Part shown: positions 39,380 to 48,105 of the stretch, piece by piece
How positions within the stretch are numbered: position 1 is the stretch's first letter
Layout: the number at the start of each line of letters is the position of its first letter
Notes under the pieces: generated by a model
Told to the model about the DNA's origin: nothing
Database searches by the model: none
The model's input: the letters and a program-made list of their open reading frames with translations, nothing else
From: Candidatus Chryseopegocella kryptomonas
GTDB taxonomy: Bacteria > Bacteroidota > Ignavibacteria > Kryptoniales > Kryptoniaceae
Direction of reading: 5' to 3'
Assembly: GCF_001536065.1 (NCBI RefSeq)
Contig: NZ_CZVW01000002.1
Location: 104,557-168,556, forward strand
DNA: 64,000 bases
Program-made: the position numbers and the translations under genes

Positions 39380-40745
39380 TGATGAGACAATCTATCCAAA
39401 AGATTTTTTTGAATCCGAAATTTTTAAATCTGAAGCAGAAACACTTGAAAAAGTTTTTGATGAGTTTTTGAAACGGCTTGAGAAAAATTTGCCATATTTT
39501 CATCCGAGATATTCAGCACAGATGCTCAAAGACCCTTCAATTCCTGCGTTGCTTGGTTATTTTGCAGTTATGATGACAAATCCAAACAATCACGCTTATG
39601 AAGGTGGACCTGTGACGACAGAGATAGAAATGGAAGTTGTTGATGATCTTTTGAAACTTGTTGGGTTTAAAGATGGATGGGGACATCTGACAAGTGGTGG
39701 CTCACTTGCAAATCTTGAAGCACTTTGGGCTGTGAGAGATTTTAGAAAAGATGGCATCGCAGTATTTTCAAAAGGTTCGCATTATTCTTGGAAAAGAATT
39801 TGCTCAATTTTGAAAGTTGATTTCGTTGAAATTGATGTTGATGAAAATTATAGAATTGACATAAATCAACTTGAAGATGTTTTGAAAAATAACAATGTTA
39901 TGTTTGTGATGGCAAATTTTGGGACAACGGGCGTTGGGGCAGTTGACCCAATTGTTGAAATTTTGAAATTAAAAGAAAAATATGGCTTTCATCTTCACAT
40001 TGATGCAGCGTATGGCGGGTATATGAGAAGTTTGATAATTGATGAAAATGGCAATTTGATTGATTTTTCAAATGTTGATGCTCCATTAAAAAAGTTTGTC
40101 TACGATAATTTAATTGCAATGTCTGAAGCGGATTCAATCACGATTGATCCACATAAACACGGGCTTGTGATGTATGGTGCTGGTGGGGTTTTGTATAAAG
40201 ATGAGAACTTAAGACAGGTTATACTTAACACTTCACCTTATACTTATCATAAAACGGACAAGCCAAACATTGGAATGTTTCAACTTGAAGGTTCAAGACC
40301 AGGTGCATCTGCGGGAGCGGTTTGGCTTACTCATAGAGTCATACCACTTAACAGAAATGGCTTTGGAAAAATTTTATCGCAAACGCTTAAAACCGCAAAT
40401 TATTTCCACCGAAAAATTGAAAATCTCCCTGGCTTTTCATCTTTGACAGAACCTGATCTTGATATATATTGCTTTTACAGGCATGATGGAAGTTTAAAGT
40501 TGAGCGAAATAAACAAAAAGACGCTGAAAATTTACAACGGAATGTCCGTTGAAAATCCGAATGCGAAATTTATACTTTCAAAATTTGTGATTGACCCAGC
40601 AACAGCGAAAAGAATTAACCCAAAATTTGAGATAGACGATAATTCACTTAACACATTAAGAAGTGTCTTCATAAAGCACTGGAACACATTAAGCGAGAAA
40701 GTAAATTATGTTGATTTGCTGATAGAGGAGATGGTTCGGGATTAA
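39264..40745 (+). CDS. pyridoxal-dependent decarboxylase (group II amino acid decarboxylase family)
   Basis: PLP enzyme removing the carboxyl group of an amino acid (glutamate, aspartate, tyrosine-type relatives); substrate not determinable. 493 residues. HIDAAYGGYMRSL holds the PLP-pyridine Asp, and SITIDPHKHGLVMYGAG the Schiff-base Lys298. TSGGSLANLEALWA is the phosphate-binding region. The intact gene now begins immediately after the methyltransferase gene; its ancestral promoter remains 2.2 kb upstream, so it depends on readthrough through the R-M operon or on a new promoter. Ends 4 bp from the convergent hydrolase gene. Confidence 0.9.
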   Translation: MRAIFTYFLGPKGENFEIFKRLINKAIDWNKGWREKFFDDETIYPKDFFESEIFKSEAETLEKVFDEFLKRLEKNLPYFHPRYSAQMLKDPSIPALLGYFAVMMTNPNNHAYEGGPVTTEIEMEVVDDLLKLVGFKDGWGHLTSGGSLANLEALWAVRDFRKDGIAVFSKGSHYSWKRICSILKVDFVEIDVDENYRIDINQLEDVLKNNNVMFVMANFGTTGVGAVDPIVEILKLKEKYGFHLHIDAAYGGYMRSLIIDENGNLIDFSNVDAPLKKFVYDNLIAMSEADSITIDPHKHGLVMYGAGGVLYKDENLRQVILNTSPYTYHKTDKPNIGMFQLEGSRPGASAGAVWLTHRVIPLNRNGFGKILSQTLKTANYFHRKIENLPGFSSLTEPDLDIYCFYRHDGSLKLSEINKKTLKIYNGMSVENPNAKFILSKFVIDPATAKRINPKFEIDDNSLNTLRSVFIKHWNTLSEKVNYVDLLIEEMVRD

Positions 40746-40749
40746 AAAA

Positions 40750-41535
40750 TTATTTCTTCGGCTTTAAATTTGCTTTGAAGAATTTATCAATCAAGTCCCA
40801 AGCGTTTTTTGTGGATATTTCATCGTAGTTTGATTTGTTGTTCGGGTTCATAAATGCGTGATTTACATCTGGATAAATTTTTACTTCAATCTTTTTTCCG
40901 AGTTTTTTCATTCTCTCTTCAAAATTTTTCACTGCTTCTGGCGGTATTCCTCTATCTTTTTCTGCGAAAATTCCAAGTATTGGGGCGTTAATTTTTTCAA
41001 GTTGCTTTTCATCTTCAACAAGTCGTCCATAGCAAATTACACCTGCTGTGAAGTCGGGTATTTCAATTAAACTTCTTAGGGCAAATCCACCGCCCATGCA
41101 CCATCCAATTATTCCAATTTTATCTGGCAAAACATCTTCTCTTGATTTTAGGTATTCAACTGCTGATTTTACATCTCTTACGACTTCATCTGTTGATAGA
41201 GATTGCATATAACTTCTTGCTTCTTCCGGAGTTTTTGCGATTTTGCCACGGTATAGATCAACTGCGATTGAGACATAACCTTTGCTTGCAAATCTTATTG
41301 CGTTTTCTTTTTCCCAGTCCGTAAGTCCCCACCATTCGTGAATTAACACAATTGCTGGAAACTTACCTTCAACCTTCGGAATAGCAAGAAACGCAGGAAT
41401 TTCTTTATCCCCACTTTTTAATTTTATCATTTGAATTCCAACATTTAACTTTTTCTCCTGCGTGAATGCTAAAATTGTGAAGATGATTGACAGAATCATT
41501 GCGATGACAAGTAGAAAGAAAATTTTATCAAACAT
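40750..41535 (-). CDS. dienelactone hydrolase family protein, exported
   Basis: Alpha/beta hydrolase of the dienelactone hydrolase family; physiological substrate unknown. 261 residues. An N-terminal hydrophobic segment (about 5-25, LLVIAMILSIIFTILAF) suggests export or anchoring. Nucleophile motif IGIIGWCMGGGFALR (Cys as in classical DLH), then FAEKDRGIP with the Asp and VNHAFMNP with the His. Shine-Dalgarno AAGGAGA. It is last in the minus-strand operon starting at the DUF5683 gene, 13 bp after the histidine kinase. Confidence 0.88.
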   Translation of the reverse strand: MFDKIFFLLVIAMILSIIFTILAFTQEKKLNVGIQMIKLKSGDKEIPAFLAIPKVEGKFPAIVLIHEWWGLTDWEKENAIRFASKGYVSIAVDLYRGKIAKTPEEARSYMQSLSTDEVVRDVKSAVEYLKSREDVLPDKIGIIGWCMGGGFALRSLIEIPDFTAGVICYGRLVEDEKQLEKINAPILGIFAEKDRGIPPEAVKNFEERMKKLGKKIEVKIYPDVNHAFMNPNNKSNYDEISTKNAWDLIDKFFKANLKPKK

Positions 41536-41548
41536 AAATTTTGTCTCC

Positions 41549-43171
41549 TTATGTTTGTGTTAGAGGAAGTTTAATTGTGATGGTTGTTCCTTTTCCGAGT
41601 TCGCTTTCAACGAAGATATCGCCTTTGTGTTCGGTTACGATTTTCTTTGTTATAGCCATTCCGAGCCCTGTTCCATGCTTTTTGCCGTATGTAACAAATG
41701 GCTCAAAAATTTTCTTCTTAACTTCTTCAGGCATTCCTTTTCCAGTGTCCGTGAATTGCATAAAGAAGAAATTATCTTCACGCCAAGTTTTAATTATGAA
41801 TTTTCCTCCTTCGGGCATCGCATCTCTTGAGTTGTGTGCGATGTTGAAGACGACACGAGTCATTTTATCAACATCCATTTCAACTTCATCATCAAATTCA
41901 AGATTTTTTTCAATTTCAATTTTATTTCTCTCAAAGTCCCTTGCAAGAAATGCGATGACACCATCAAGAAAATCGCCAAGTTTAATTTTTGAAAAGTTCA
42001 AACTTGTAACTCCTCTTGAAAAGTCAAGTATTTCCTGTGCCATATTCACAAGTCGGTCAATTTGCCTTATCACTTCATCAACGAGTTGAATCGCTTCGCC
42101 TTCACCTATCTTTTTCCTTAAAACCTGTGCGTATGCTTTAATAGTTGTCATTGGATTTTTAATATCGTGGATTATTGAACTTGCCATTCGTCCGATCACT
42201 GCAAGTCGTTCGTTATTTACGAGTTCTTGAGCCATTTTTGCGTTTTGGATAGCAATTGAAGCGTGGATTGAAAGTGCATCAAGCATTTCTTCATCTTTTT
42301 TCGTGAAGATGCCATCTTTTTTATTTATGAGCTGAAAGACGCCAACAACTTTATTATTTTTATCTTTTATCGGATGACAAAGCATTGTTTTGGTTCTGTA
42401 ACCAGTTTTTCTGTCAACTTCTGGATTAAATCTCGGATCTTGATAAGCATCAATAAGGTTTATCGTCTCACCAGTTTGAGCAACATATCCAGCGATTCCT
42501 TTCCCGAGAGGAAGTCGTATTTCTGTGAGTTCATCTCCCTGTAAAACTTTTGACCATATTTCACCTGTTAATTCATCAACTAAATAAACCGTCCCTCTAT
42601 CTGCGTTTGTGATTTCAAGTGCGATTTCAAGTATGATTTTTAAAAGTTCATCAAGCTGTATAGTTGAATTGACTCGCTTTGTTATCTCAATTAGATAGTT
42701 CAATTTATTGACTTGTTCGGTCATTTCCTTTTCGTAGTTCAGAAAATCATTCAAAAGTTTTTCATTTGAAACTCTAATCCTTTCGCTTAATTCCTTTGCT
42801 ATGTTTATCAAAATCTGTGGATATTGATGCAAAAGTTTATCAAAGTAGTTTGCTGGGATTGAAAGAACTTCGCAGTCGGTTAGTGCGACAACACTTGCGG
42901 ACCTTGGATGAAGGTCAATAAGTGCCATTTCCCCGAAGAAATCACCCTCACTCATCTCAAATAAAATTCTTCCGGTTGAATCCGCAAGTTTTAAAATTTT
43001 AACATTTCCCTTTAAAAGTAGACAAACTTTATCTCCCTTTTCCCCCTCACGCAAAATTGTATCTCCGGGTTTAAATTTTTCAACAAATGAATTTTGAACG
43101 AGTTCATTGATTAAATTTTCAGGTAAGTTTGCGAGAAGTTTATTCTTTTTAACATCGCTCAGGATTTCCAT
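41549..43171 (-). CDS. soluble histidine kinase with cyclic-nucleotide-binding and GAF domains
   Basis: 540 residues, no membrane segments. An N-terminal cNMP-binding-like domain (about 10-125, with GDFFGEMALIDLHPRSASV, the phosphate-binding cassette pattern), a GAF domain (about 170-315), the H box SSIIHDIKNPMTTIKAY with His335, and an HATPase domain with NIAHNSRDAMPEGG, FTDTGKGMP and GTGLGMAI. The combination suggests a cytoplasmic sensor integrating a nucleotide and another small ligand or redox state. No response regulator is adjacent. Shine-Dalgarno AAGGAGA; larA ends 2 bp upstream. Confidence 0.9.
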   Translation of the reverse strand: MEILSDVKKNKLLANLPENLINELVQNSFVEKFKPGDTILREGEKGDKVCLLLKGNVKILKLADSTGRILFEMSEGDFFGEMALIDLHPRSASVVALTDCEVLSIPANYFDKLLHQYPQILINIAKELSERIRVSNEKLLNDFLNYEKEMTEQVNKLNYLIEITKRVNSTIQLDELLKIILEIALEITNADRGTVYLVDELTGEIWSKVLQGDELTEIRLPLGKGIAGYVAQTGETINLIDAYQDPRFNPEVDRKTGYRTKTMLCHPIKDKNNKVVGVFQLINKKDGIFTKKDEEMLDALSIHASIAIQNAKMAQELVNNERLAVIGRMASSIIHDIKNPMTTIKAYAQVLRKKIGEGEAIQLVDEVIRQIDRLVNMAQEILDFSRGVTSLNFSKIKLGDFLDGVIAFLARDFERNKIEIEKNLEFDDEVEMDVDKMTRVVFNIAHNSRDAMPEGGKFIIKTWREDNFFFMQFTDTGKGMPEEVKKKIFEPFVTYGKKHGTGLGMAITKKIVTEHKGDIFVESELGKGTTITIKLPLTQT

Positions 43172-43173
43172 TT

Positions 43174-43716
43174 TTAATCTCCTTGATAAATTGTTAAGTA
43201 AAGCGAGGCGTTTGGTATAACTGCAATTGAGCCGTCAAGATTTTTTATCTGGTCAAATGTTTCAATTCTTTTCAAGCCAAGCATGTTCAAAATTTCTACC
43301 TCAAGCTCCGTCTTCACAATTATATTAGCAAATTTTAACTTATTTCGCAAGGATAGTGCGGTGTGACCGTTCATTGTGTAATTTTCAAGCAAGTGTTTTT
43401 TCATTTCATCAATTGTTTTAAATTTGAACCAATCAAGAAATGTTTTTGAGCCAATTCCATCACGACATTCAATGAATGAGAACATCGTCCCACCATCTTT
43501 GAGAATATAATGCGAGTGATGGATTGATTTATGGGCTTGAATAAAGTTAACATCTTTTGGGAAACCGCCAGCGCTTGAAATTACGAAGTCAAATTTTTCT
43601 TTCGTTTTTATCGCGAAAAATTTTTTAAGAAACTCAACCCCTTCTTTATGCGAAGAGACAACATCTCCGAAAAAAAGAGGCGCAAATTTTATCGTTTTCG
43701 TCAAGTATGACGCCAA
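43174..43716 (-). CDS. larA: lactate racemase LarA homologue, C-terminal part (frameshifted)
   Basis: Downstream half of larA, displaced by one frame. Homologous sequence resumes at about 43676 with FFGDVVSSHKEGVEFLKKFF, SSAGGFPKDVNFIQAHKSIHH and GTMFSFIECRDGIG, typical of the LarA C-terminal domain. The codons between 43716 and that point are only out-of-frame overlap, so the apparent start (MASYLTKT) is not real. Removal of one T from the T7 run (43670-43676 on the plus strand is A7) would join it to the upstream part as one protein of about 412 residues. Confidence 0.8.
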   Translation of the reverse strand: MASYLTKTIKFAPLFFGDVVSSHKEGVEFLKKFFAIKTKEKFDFVISSAGGFPKDVNFIQAHKSIHHSHYILKDGGTMFSFIECRDGIGSKTFLDWFKFKTIDEMKKHLLENYTMNGHTALSLRNKLKFANIIVKTELEVEILNMLGLKRIETFDQIKNLDGSIAVIPNASLYLTIYQGD

Positions 43717-44413
43717 GATGTAAAGTTTTAAGCCCCGTTATTTTGAACGCCTCAATTATATCTTCATAAACGGGATTTCCTTCAAATTTTAAATTTGTCG
43801 CATCGGGATTTATATCACCATCGGGAGTCAGTGTAAGTTTGTGATTTTGTATTGCAGTTTTATATGAAGCAACTCCCGGGATTAGCATTTTTGCTCCACC
43901 GCCTGCGCCAGCAAAATAATGATGAGTGATTGAACCAACGAGAATAATTTTATCCGCCTCTGAGACAAGTTTATTCAAAAAAATTTCTGTTCCTCTTTTT
44001 GTTTTTCCAAAGTAAATAAAATCTCCATTATACGCATCGTGTTCAAAAATTTCAAAGCTGTTATAAATTTCATCTCCGAGGATTTCTATCTTTTCAAACT
44101 CGTTTTGCTTTGCGTGCGTTCCATTTGCAAATAAAATTTTAATTTTTGATCGTCTGATTCGTTCAAGTAGAATTTTCAAAACGAAATCAATTCTTGCTTT
44201 GCGAGTTTTATCTGGGACGATGATTAAAACCTTGTCGTTCGGATTAATGAAGTTTTCAAGTTTTGGGGAGTCAATTGGATTGTCAAGTGAAAGTGTTAAG
44301 AGTTCAAGTTCATCGTTTTGCGGTGGATTAGTTTCGGGTGTTAAAATTTTTGCGTGGTTTGGGATTTCAATTTCAAGTTCTTTTCTTCCGTATTTAAGTT
44401 TAATCTTTTTCAT
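43646..44413 (-). CDS. larA: lactate racemase LarA homologue, N-terminal part (ends after frameshift)
   Basis: LarA interconverts D- and L-lactate (or related 2-hydroxyacids) using a covalently bound nickel-pincer nucleotide. 255 residues; the last eight or so (RRCCLFA) are out of frame. Conserved active-site elements are present: FANGTHAK with His100, SITHHYFAGAGGGAKM with His164-His165, and Lys175, the expected cofactor-attachment Lys. It starts 5 bp after larB, which makes the cofactor precursor, so the operon supports the assignment. larC and larE are not in the window. Confidence 0.85.
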   Translation of the reverse strand: MKKIKLKYGRKELEIEIPNHAKILTPETNPPQNDELELLTLSLDNPIDSPKLENFINPNDKVLIIVPDKTRKARIDFVLKILLERIRRSKIKILFANGTHAKQNEFEKIEILGDEIYNSFEIFEHDAYNGDFIYFGKTKRGTEIFLNKLVSEADKIILVGSITHHYFAGAGGGAKMLIPGVASYKTAIQNHKLTLTPDGDINPDATNLKFEGNPVYEDIIEAFKITGLKTLHLGVILDENDKICASFFRRCCLFA

Positions 44414-44418
44414 TCGTT

Positions 44419-45171
44419 TTAAAATTTTCTGTTCATAAGTGTTGCTGCGAAAGCAGCACCAAATCCATTATCAATGTTTACAACAACAACACCTGGAGCG
44501 CAGGTGTTAAGCATTGTCAGAAGAGGTGCAAGTCCATTAAAGTGTGCTCCATATCCAACGGATGTTGGAACTGCTATAACTGGAACAGACACAAGCCCAC
44601 CGACGACGCTTGGCAAAGCTCCTTCCATTCCTGCGACAACTATTATCACGCTTGCGTTTTTCAATTTCTCAAAATTTAAAAATAACCTGTGTATCCCCGC
44701 AACTCCAACATCATATAAAACTTCAACATCATTTCCAAGAATTTCGGCTGTGACCTTTGCTTCTTCTGCAACTGGAATATCAGCAGTTCCAGCGGTGATG
44801 ATTAAAATTTTTCCCTTTTTGTCTTCTTTGTTTGGCTTTTCACGAATTACGGTTATGGTTCTTGCAAGTTCATTGTATTCTGCATCTTTTGCAATTTTTT
44901 TAACAGCTTTGAAATGTTCAATGTTTGCTCTCGTTGCAAGAAGAAGTTTGGATCTTTCAAGAATTCTTTTCGCAATTTCTCGCACCTGTTCTGGTGTTTT
45001 CCACTGGCAAAGTATAACTTCGGGGAAGCCGTGTTTTAGCGTTCTGTGATGATCTATTTTTGCGAAATCTATATTTTCAAACGGGAACCAGCGAATTTGA
45101 TTTAAGAATTCATCAACTCCGATTTTGCCTTCTTTATAATCATTTAGAAGTTGTTCAATTTTTTCTCGCAT
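44419..45171 (-). CDS. larB: nickel-pincer cofactor biosynthesis protein LarB
   Basis: Carboxylates and hydrolyses nicotinic acid adenine dinucleotide to pyridinium-3,5-biscarboxylate mononucleotide, the first step toward the LarA cofactor. 250 residues. The C-terminal AIR-carboxylase-like domain has ITAGTADIPVAEEA, VYDVGVAGIHR-type VLYDVGVAGIHRLF, VVAGMEGALPSVVGGL and PTSVGYGAHFNGLAPLL. Its start overlaps the end of the DUF5683 gene by 17 bp and larA begins 5 bp after its stop. Confidence 0.92.
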   Translation of the reverse strand: MREKIEQLLNDYKEGKIGVDEFLNQIRWFPFENIDFAKIDHHRTLKHGFPEVILCQWKTPEQVREIAKRILERSKLLLATRANIEHFKAVKKIAKDAEYNELARTITVIREKPNKEDKKGKILIITAGTADIPVAEEAKVTAEILGNDVEVLYDVGVAGIHRLFLNFEKLKNASVIIVVAGMEGALPSVVGGLVSVPVIAVPTSVGYGAHFNGLAPLLTMLNTCAPGVVVVNIDNGFGAAFAATLMNRKF

Positions 45172-45736
45172 AAAGATTCTGAATTTTTTTGAGATCTATT
45201 TTTGTTGAAATGAGAAAAGTTCCATTTTTATTTTCTATCCACAGAGTTGAATCACCGAAGATATCCCCGGCTCCTTTGTCTGGTGTAAAAAACAAAACAT
45301 CAATTATATTTGCAATCCAAATCCCCACGGTTATCCCGAGAAAAAGATTTCTTCGCTTGTAATCTCTGTCAATGTCAGCTTTAACCTGCAACATTTCCTG
45401 CCATATTTGTTCTGCTTTTTCCCAGTTCATTGTGCTTTGATATTGAATTTCAAGATTTTCAAGTCGTTCATTCCCACCGATGAGATTGTTTTCGGATACA
45501 ATTGTCGTCACAAGCGAGCCAAAAGCAGTCAATGTGAAAATTGCTCCTTTCAGCTTATGTCCGAGGTAAAATTGACCCGCTCCGGGGATAAAAGTTGAAT
45601 AAATCAAAGCTGTTATTTTTCTTTTTGATGTGAAGTCATTTTTTTGCTGGAAAAAGTTTTCACTTTGAAAATTTTCTGACTGGGCATAAAGCAGGGAATT
45701 TACGAGAAGTAAGAGAAACAAAAATCGCTTTGGCAT
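45155..45736 (-). CDS. DUF5683 domain protein with signal peptide
   Basis: 193 residues from ATG 45736; an in-frame start at 45790 would put 18 residues before a classical signal peptide and is less likely. Signal peptide PKRFLFLLLLVNSLLYAQS, then the DUF5683 hallmark ALIYSTFIPGAGQFYLGHKLKGAI and a second hydrophobic segment (LFLGITVGIWIANIIDVLFF). Such proteins are widespread in Bacteroidetes-Ignavibacteria and of unknown function. It leads the larB-larA-kinase-hydrolase operon. Confidence 0.75.
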   Translation of the reverse strand: MPKRFLFLLLLVNSLLYAQSENFQSENFFQQKNDFTSKRKITALIYSTFIPGAGQFYLGHKLKGAIFTLTAFGSLVTTIVSENNLIGGNERLENLEIQYQSTMNWEKAEQIWQEMLQVKADIDRDYKRRNLFLGITVGIWIANIIDVLFFTPDKGAGDIFGDSTLWIENKNGTFLISTKIDLKKIQNLYARKN

Positions 45737-45829
45737 ATGCAGACGAAGTTTATTTTTATTTCTTGTGCAAGTTAAATTTAAAAAGTTCACTTAAAAATTA
45801 AAACCTGCGGATTTGGAAATTTCTGGAAC

Positions 45830-45858
45830 TTGAAAATTGATTTGTGGTTTTTTATATT
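45830..45858 (+). promoter_or_regulatory. candidate promoter of the small secreted protein gene
   Basis: TTGAAA (45830-45835), 17-bp spacer, TATATT (45853-45858), 32 bp upstream of the ATG at 45891, which has CGGAG as ribosome-binding site. Confidence 0.6.
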
Positions 45859-45890
45859 AAAAGCAGAAAAACAAAATTTCGGAGATTGAA

Positions 45891-46343
45891 ATGAGACGAT
45901 TAATCCTTGCTTTAACTTTCGCTGTTGGTTTGATTTCGTTATCCTTCTCTCAATTTAAAGAGCAGGTTGAAAACAAGCCAGATATTTATCAATCCATCAT
46001 ACAAGGCGGGCAAAGAAGTTATCTTGGATTTTTCAATCCTGCTAATTTGTTTATGCGTCATACTTTCTCGGTTTCATATTTGAGCATAGGCGGAAAAGGT
46101 ATGATGATAAACTCATACACGAATTCAATTCTTTACAGATTTTCTGACAATTTAAATTTGCAGGCGGATATAAGTTTAGTTCATTCTCCGTTCAATTCAT
46201 TTGGCAACAGTTTTCAGAAGGGGATAAATGGAATTTACATCAATCGCATTGAGTTGAATTATCGTCCACTTGAGAATATGTTTATAAACATTCAATATCG
46301 TCAAGTCCCGTTTTATTACTATCCGTATTATTACCGCTGGTGA
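45891..46343 (+). CDS. small secreted, possibly outer-membrane hypothetical protein
   Basis: 150 residues. Signal peptide of about 20 residues (LILALTFAVGLISLSFSQ). The mature part alternates hydrophobic and polar residues as in beta strands (FMRHTFSVSYLSIGGKGMMI; INRIELNYRPLENMFINIQY) and ends in an aromatic run YYYPYYYRW, which favours an outer-membrane location. No named family recognised. It has its own promoter and precedes the hydrogenase operon by 151 bp in which no clear promoter or terminator was found. Confidence 0.7.
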   Translation: MRRLILALTFAVGLISLSFSQFKEQVENKPDIYQSIIQGGQRSYLGFFNPANLFMRHTFSVSYLSIGGKGMMINSYTNSILYRFSDNLNLQADISLVHSPFNSFGNSFQKGINGIYINRIELNYRPLENMFINIQYRQVPFYYYPYYYRW

Positions 46344-46494
46344 TTTGTGGAATTTTTGAGTGTGCAGTGTTGTCTATATTTTTCTCATTTTGTGTTTTTT
46401 GACTGTGAAAAGTTCTTGAATTTCATTTAGGTGGGGAATGGCACGGGATTTGATTAAATTTTTGTTTGAAAGTTAACATAACAATAGATGTGAA

Positions 46495-47619
46495 ATGAAG
46501 CAAGAAAAAAGTTTTTATTTAGCACCTTATGATTTAAACAAGGTTTTTGAATACTTCAAGTCAAGGGGGTATAAAGTTTTTGGTCCAACCATAAGGGATG
46601 AAGCCATTGTTTATGATGAAATTGCAAGTGTTGATGATCTTCCCGTTGGCTGGATGGATGAGCAAGCGCCGGGATTTTACAGGTTGAAAAAAAGAAATGA
46701 TAAAGCATTTTTTGGTTATGTCGTTGGACCGCATTCGTGGAAAAAGTTTCTTTTTCCGCCCGTTTTGACTTTATTTGAGGCAAAGCGTGAAAATGGCAAA
46801 TTTAAAGTTTATGATGTTAATACAGCAAATGAAAAATATGTTTTCGTTGGCGTAAGAGCATGTGAGATTTCAGCAATTTTAATTCAGGATAAAATTTTCG
46901 GTGGGGGGCAATATACTGATCCGAATTACATCAAAAGAAGAGGGAATGTATTTTTAATCGCTGTGAATTGCACAGAGCCGGGAAACAATTGTTTTTGTGC
47001 TTCAACTGGGACAGGACCTCGGGTTGTGGCTGGATTTGATGTCCTTTTGACGGAAGTTATTCGTGATGATTTGCATTATTTTATCGGTGTCCCGGGTTCT
47101 GAAAAAGGCGAAGAGATGTTTGTGACGCTTGGCTTTAGGGAAGCAGAAGAATTTGAAATTAAAGAAGCGGAGAAAGATGTAAATGAAGCAATTAACAAGT
47201 TTAAGAGAAGCGTTGATCTAACGGATGCTGTTGAAGTTTTGCAAGAAAATTATGAAAATCCGCTTTGGGAGAAAGTTTCTGAAAAGTGTCTAACCTGTGG
47301 GAATTGCACGATGGTTTGTCCGACTTGCTTCTGCAATACGATTGAAGATGTAACTGATTTAGCGGGTCAAGTTGCAAAGCGAATAAGACGATGGGATTCT
47401 TGCTTTACAATGGATTTTTCCTACATTCACGGAGGAAGTGTGAGATATTCTGTTATGTCAAGATATAGACAGTGGATGGTTCATAAACTTTCAACATGGA
47501 AGAATCAGTTTGGAATGCTTGGATGTGTTGGATGCGGTAGATGTATAACATGGTGTCCGGTTGGGATTGATATAGTTGAAAATTTAAAATTGTTCAAAGA
47601 AAGCACGGTAAAACTTTAA
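46495..47619 (+). CDS. hydB: group 3b [NiFe]-hydrogenase (sulfhydrogenase) beta subunit, iron-sulfur protein
   Basis: Electron-transfer subunit linking the hydrogenase module to the NAD(P) module. 374 residues. Two ferredoxin-type clusters near the C-terminus: CLTCGNCTMVCPTCFCN and CVGCGRCITWCPVGID. The N-terminal ~250 residues match the HydB / anaerobic sulfite reductase A type domain (FVGVRACEISAILIQD, VNCTEPGNNCFCAST). First gene of a six-gene hydrogenase set. In Pyrococcus the corresponding subunit also gives the enzyme sulfur-reducing activity; whether that applies here is unknown. Confidence 0.9.
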   Translation: MKQEKSFYLAPYDLNKVFEYFKSRGYKVFGPTIRDEAIVYDEIASVDDLPVGWMDEQAPGFYRLKKRNDKAFFGYVVGPHSWKKFLFPPVLTLFEAKRENGKFKVYDVNTANEKYVFVGVRACEISAILIQDKIFGGGQYTDPNYIKRRGNVFLIAVNCTEPGNNCFCASTGTGPRVVAGFDVLLTEVIRDDLHYFIGVPGSEKGEEMFVTLGFREAEEFEIKEAEKDVNEAINKFKRSVDLTDAVEVLQENYENPLWEKVSEKCLTCGNCTMVCPTCFCNTIEDVTDLAGQVAKRIRRWDSCFTMDFSYIHGGSVRYSVMSRYRQWMVHKLSTWKNQFGMLGCVGCGRCITWCPVGIDIVENLKLFKESTVKL

Positions 47620-47640
47620 AATTTAAAATAAGCCAAAGCC

Positions 47641-48105
47641 ATGGCAATTGAAACATTGGAGAAGTTGCTTGCGGAACATCCGTTTTTTAAGGGTTTAAAA
47701 AAAGAATATCTTGAATTGATAATTGGATGTGCGAGAAATGTTTTTTACAAGCCAGGGGAATTTATATTTCGTGAAGGTGAAGAGGCGAATGAGTTTTATG
47801 TAATTCGCGATGGCAAAGTTTCGCTTGAATTTTCTTCTCCTGGAAAAGAGCCAATAGTTATTCAAACTCTTGAAGATGGAGAAGTTCTTGGATGGTCCTG
47901 GCTTGTTCCACCGTATTATTGGCACTTTAGTGCTCGCGCAGTTGAACCAACAAGAGCGATTGCGCTTGATGGCAAGTGTTTAAGGACAAAGTGCGAGGAG
48001 GATCATAACCTTGGGTATGAGCTTTTGAAAAGGTTTGTGACAATAGTTGAACAACGTTTACAAGCAACAAGAATACAATTGCTGGATTTATATGGAAGTC
48101 AGTGA
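47641..48105 (+). CDS. stand-alone cyclic-nucleotide-binding domain protein (no HTH)
   Basis: 154 residues forming a single Crp-type sensor domain: [25 protein letters not shown] strand pattern, [22 protein letters not shown], and a C-terminal helix ([15 protein letters not shown]). The usual phosphate-binding Arg-Ser cassette is replaced by WHFSARAV, so ligand binding is uncertain. There is no DNA-binding domain. It sits between hydB and hydG and overlaps hydG by 14 bp, so it is made together with the hydrogenase and may be an allosteric regulator or assembly factor. Confidence 0.85.
   Translation: MAIETLEKLLAEHPFFKGLKKEYLELIIGCARNVFYKPGEFIFREGEEANEFYVIRDGKVSLEFSSPGKEPIVIQTLEDGEVLGWSWLVPPYYWHFSARAVEPTRAIALDGKCLRTKCEEDHNLGYELLKRFVTIVEQRLQATRIQLLDLYGSQ

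Noticed and set aside
43677..43716. Independent start of the larA C-terminal frame (MASYLTKT...)
   Set aside because: These codons overlap the in-frame N-terminal coding sequence and show no LarA similarity; homology resumes only after the T7 run.
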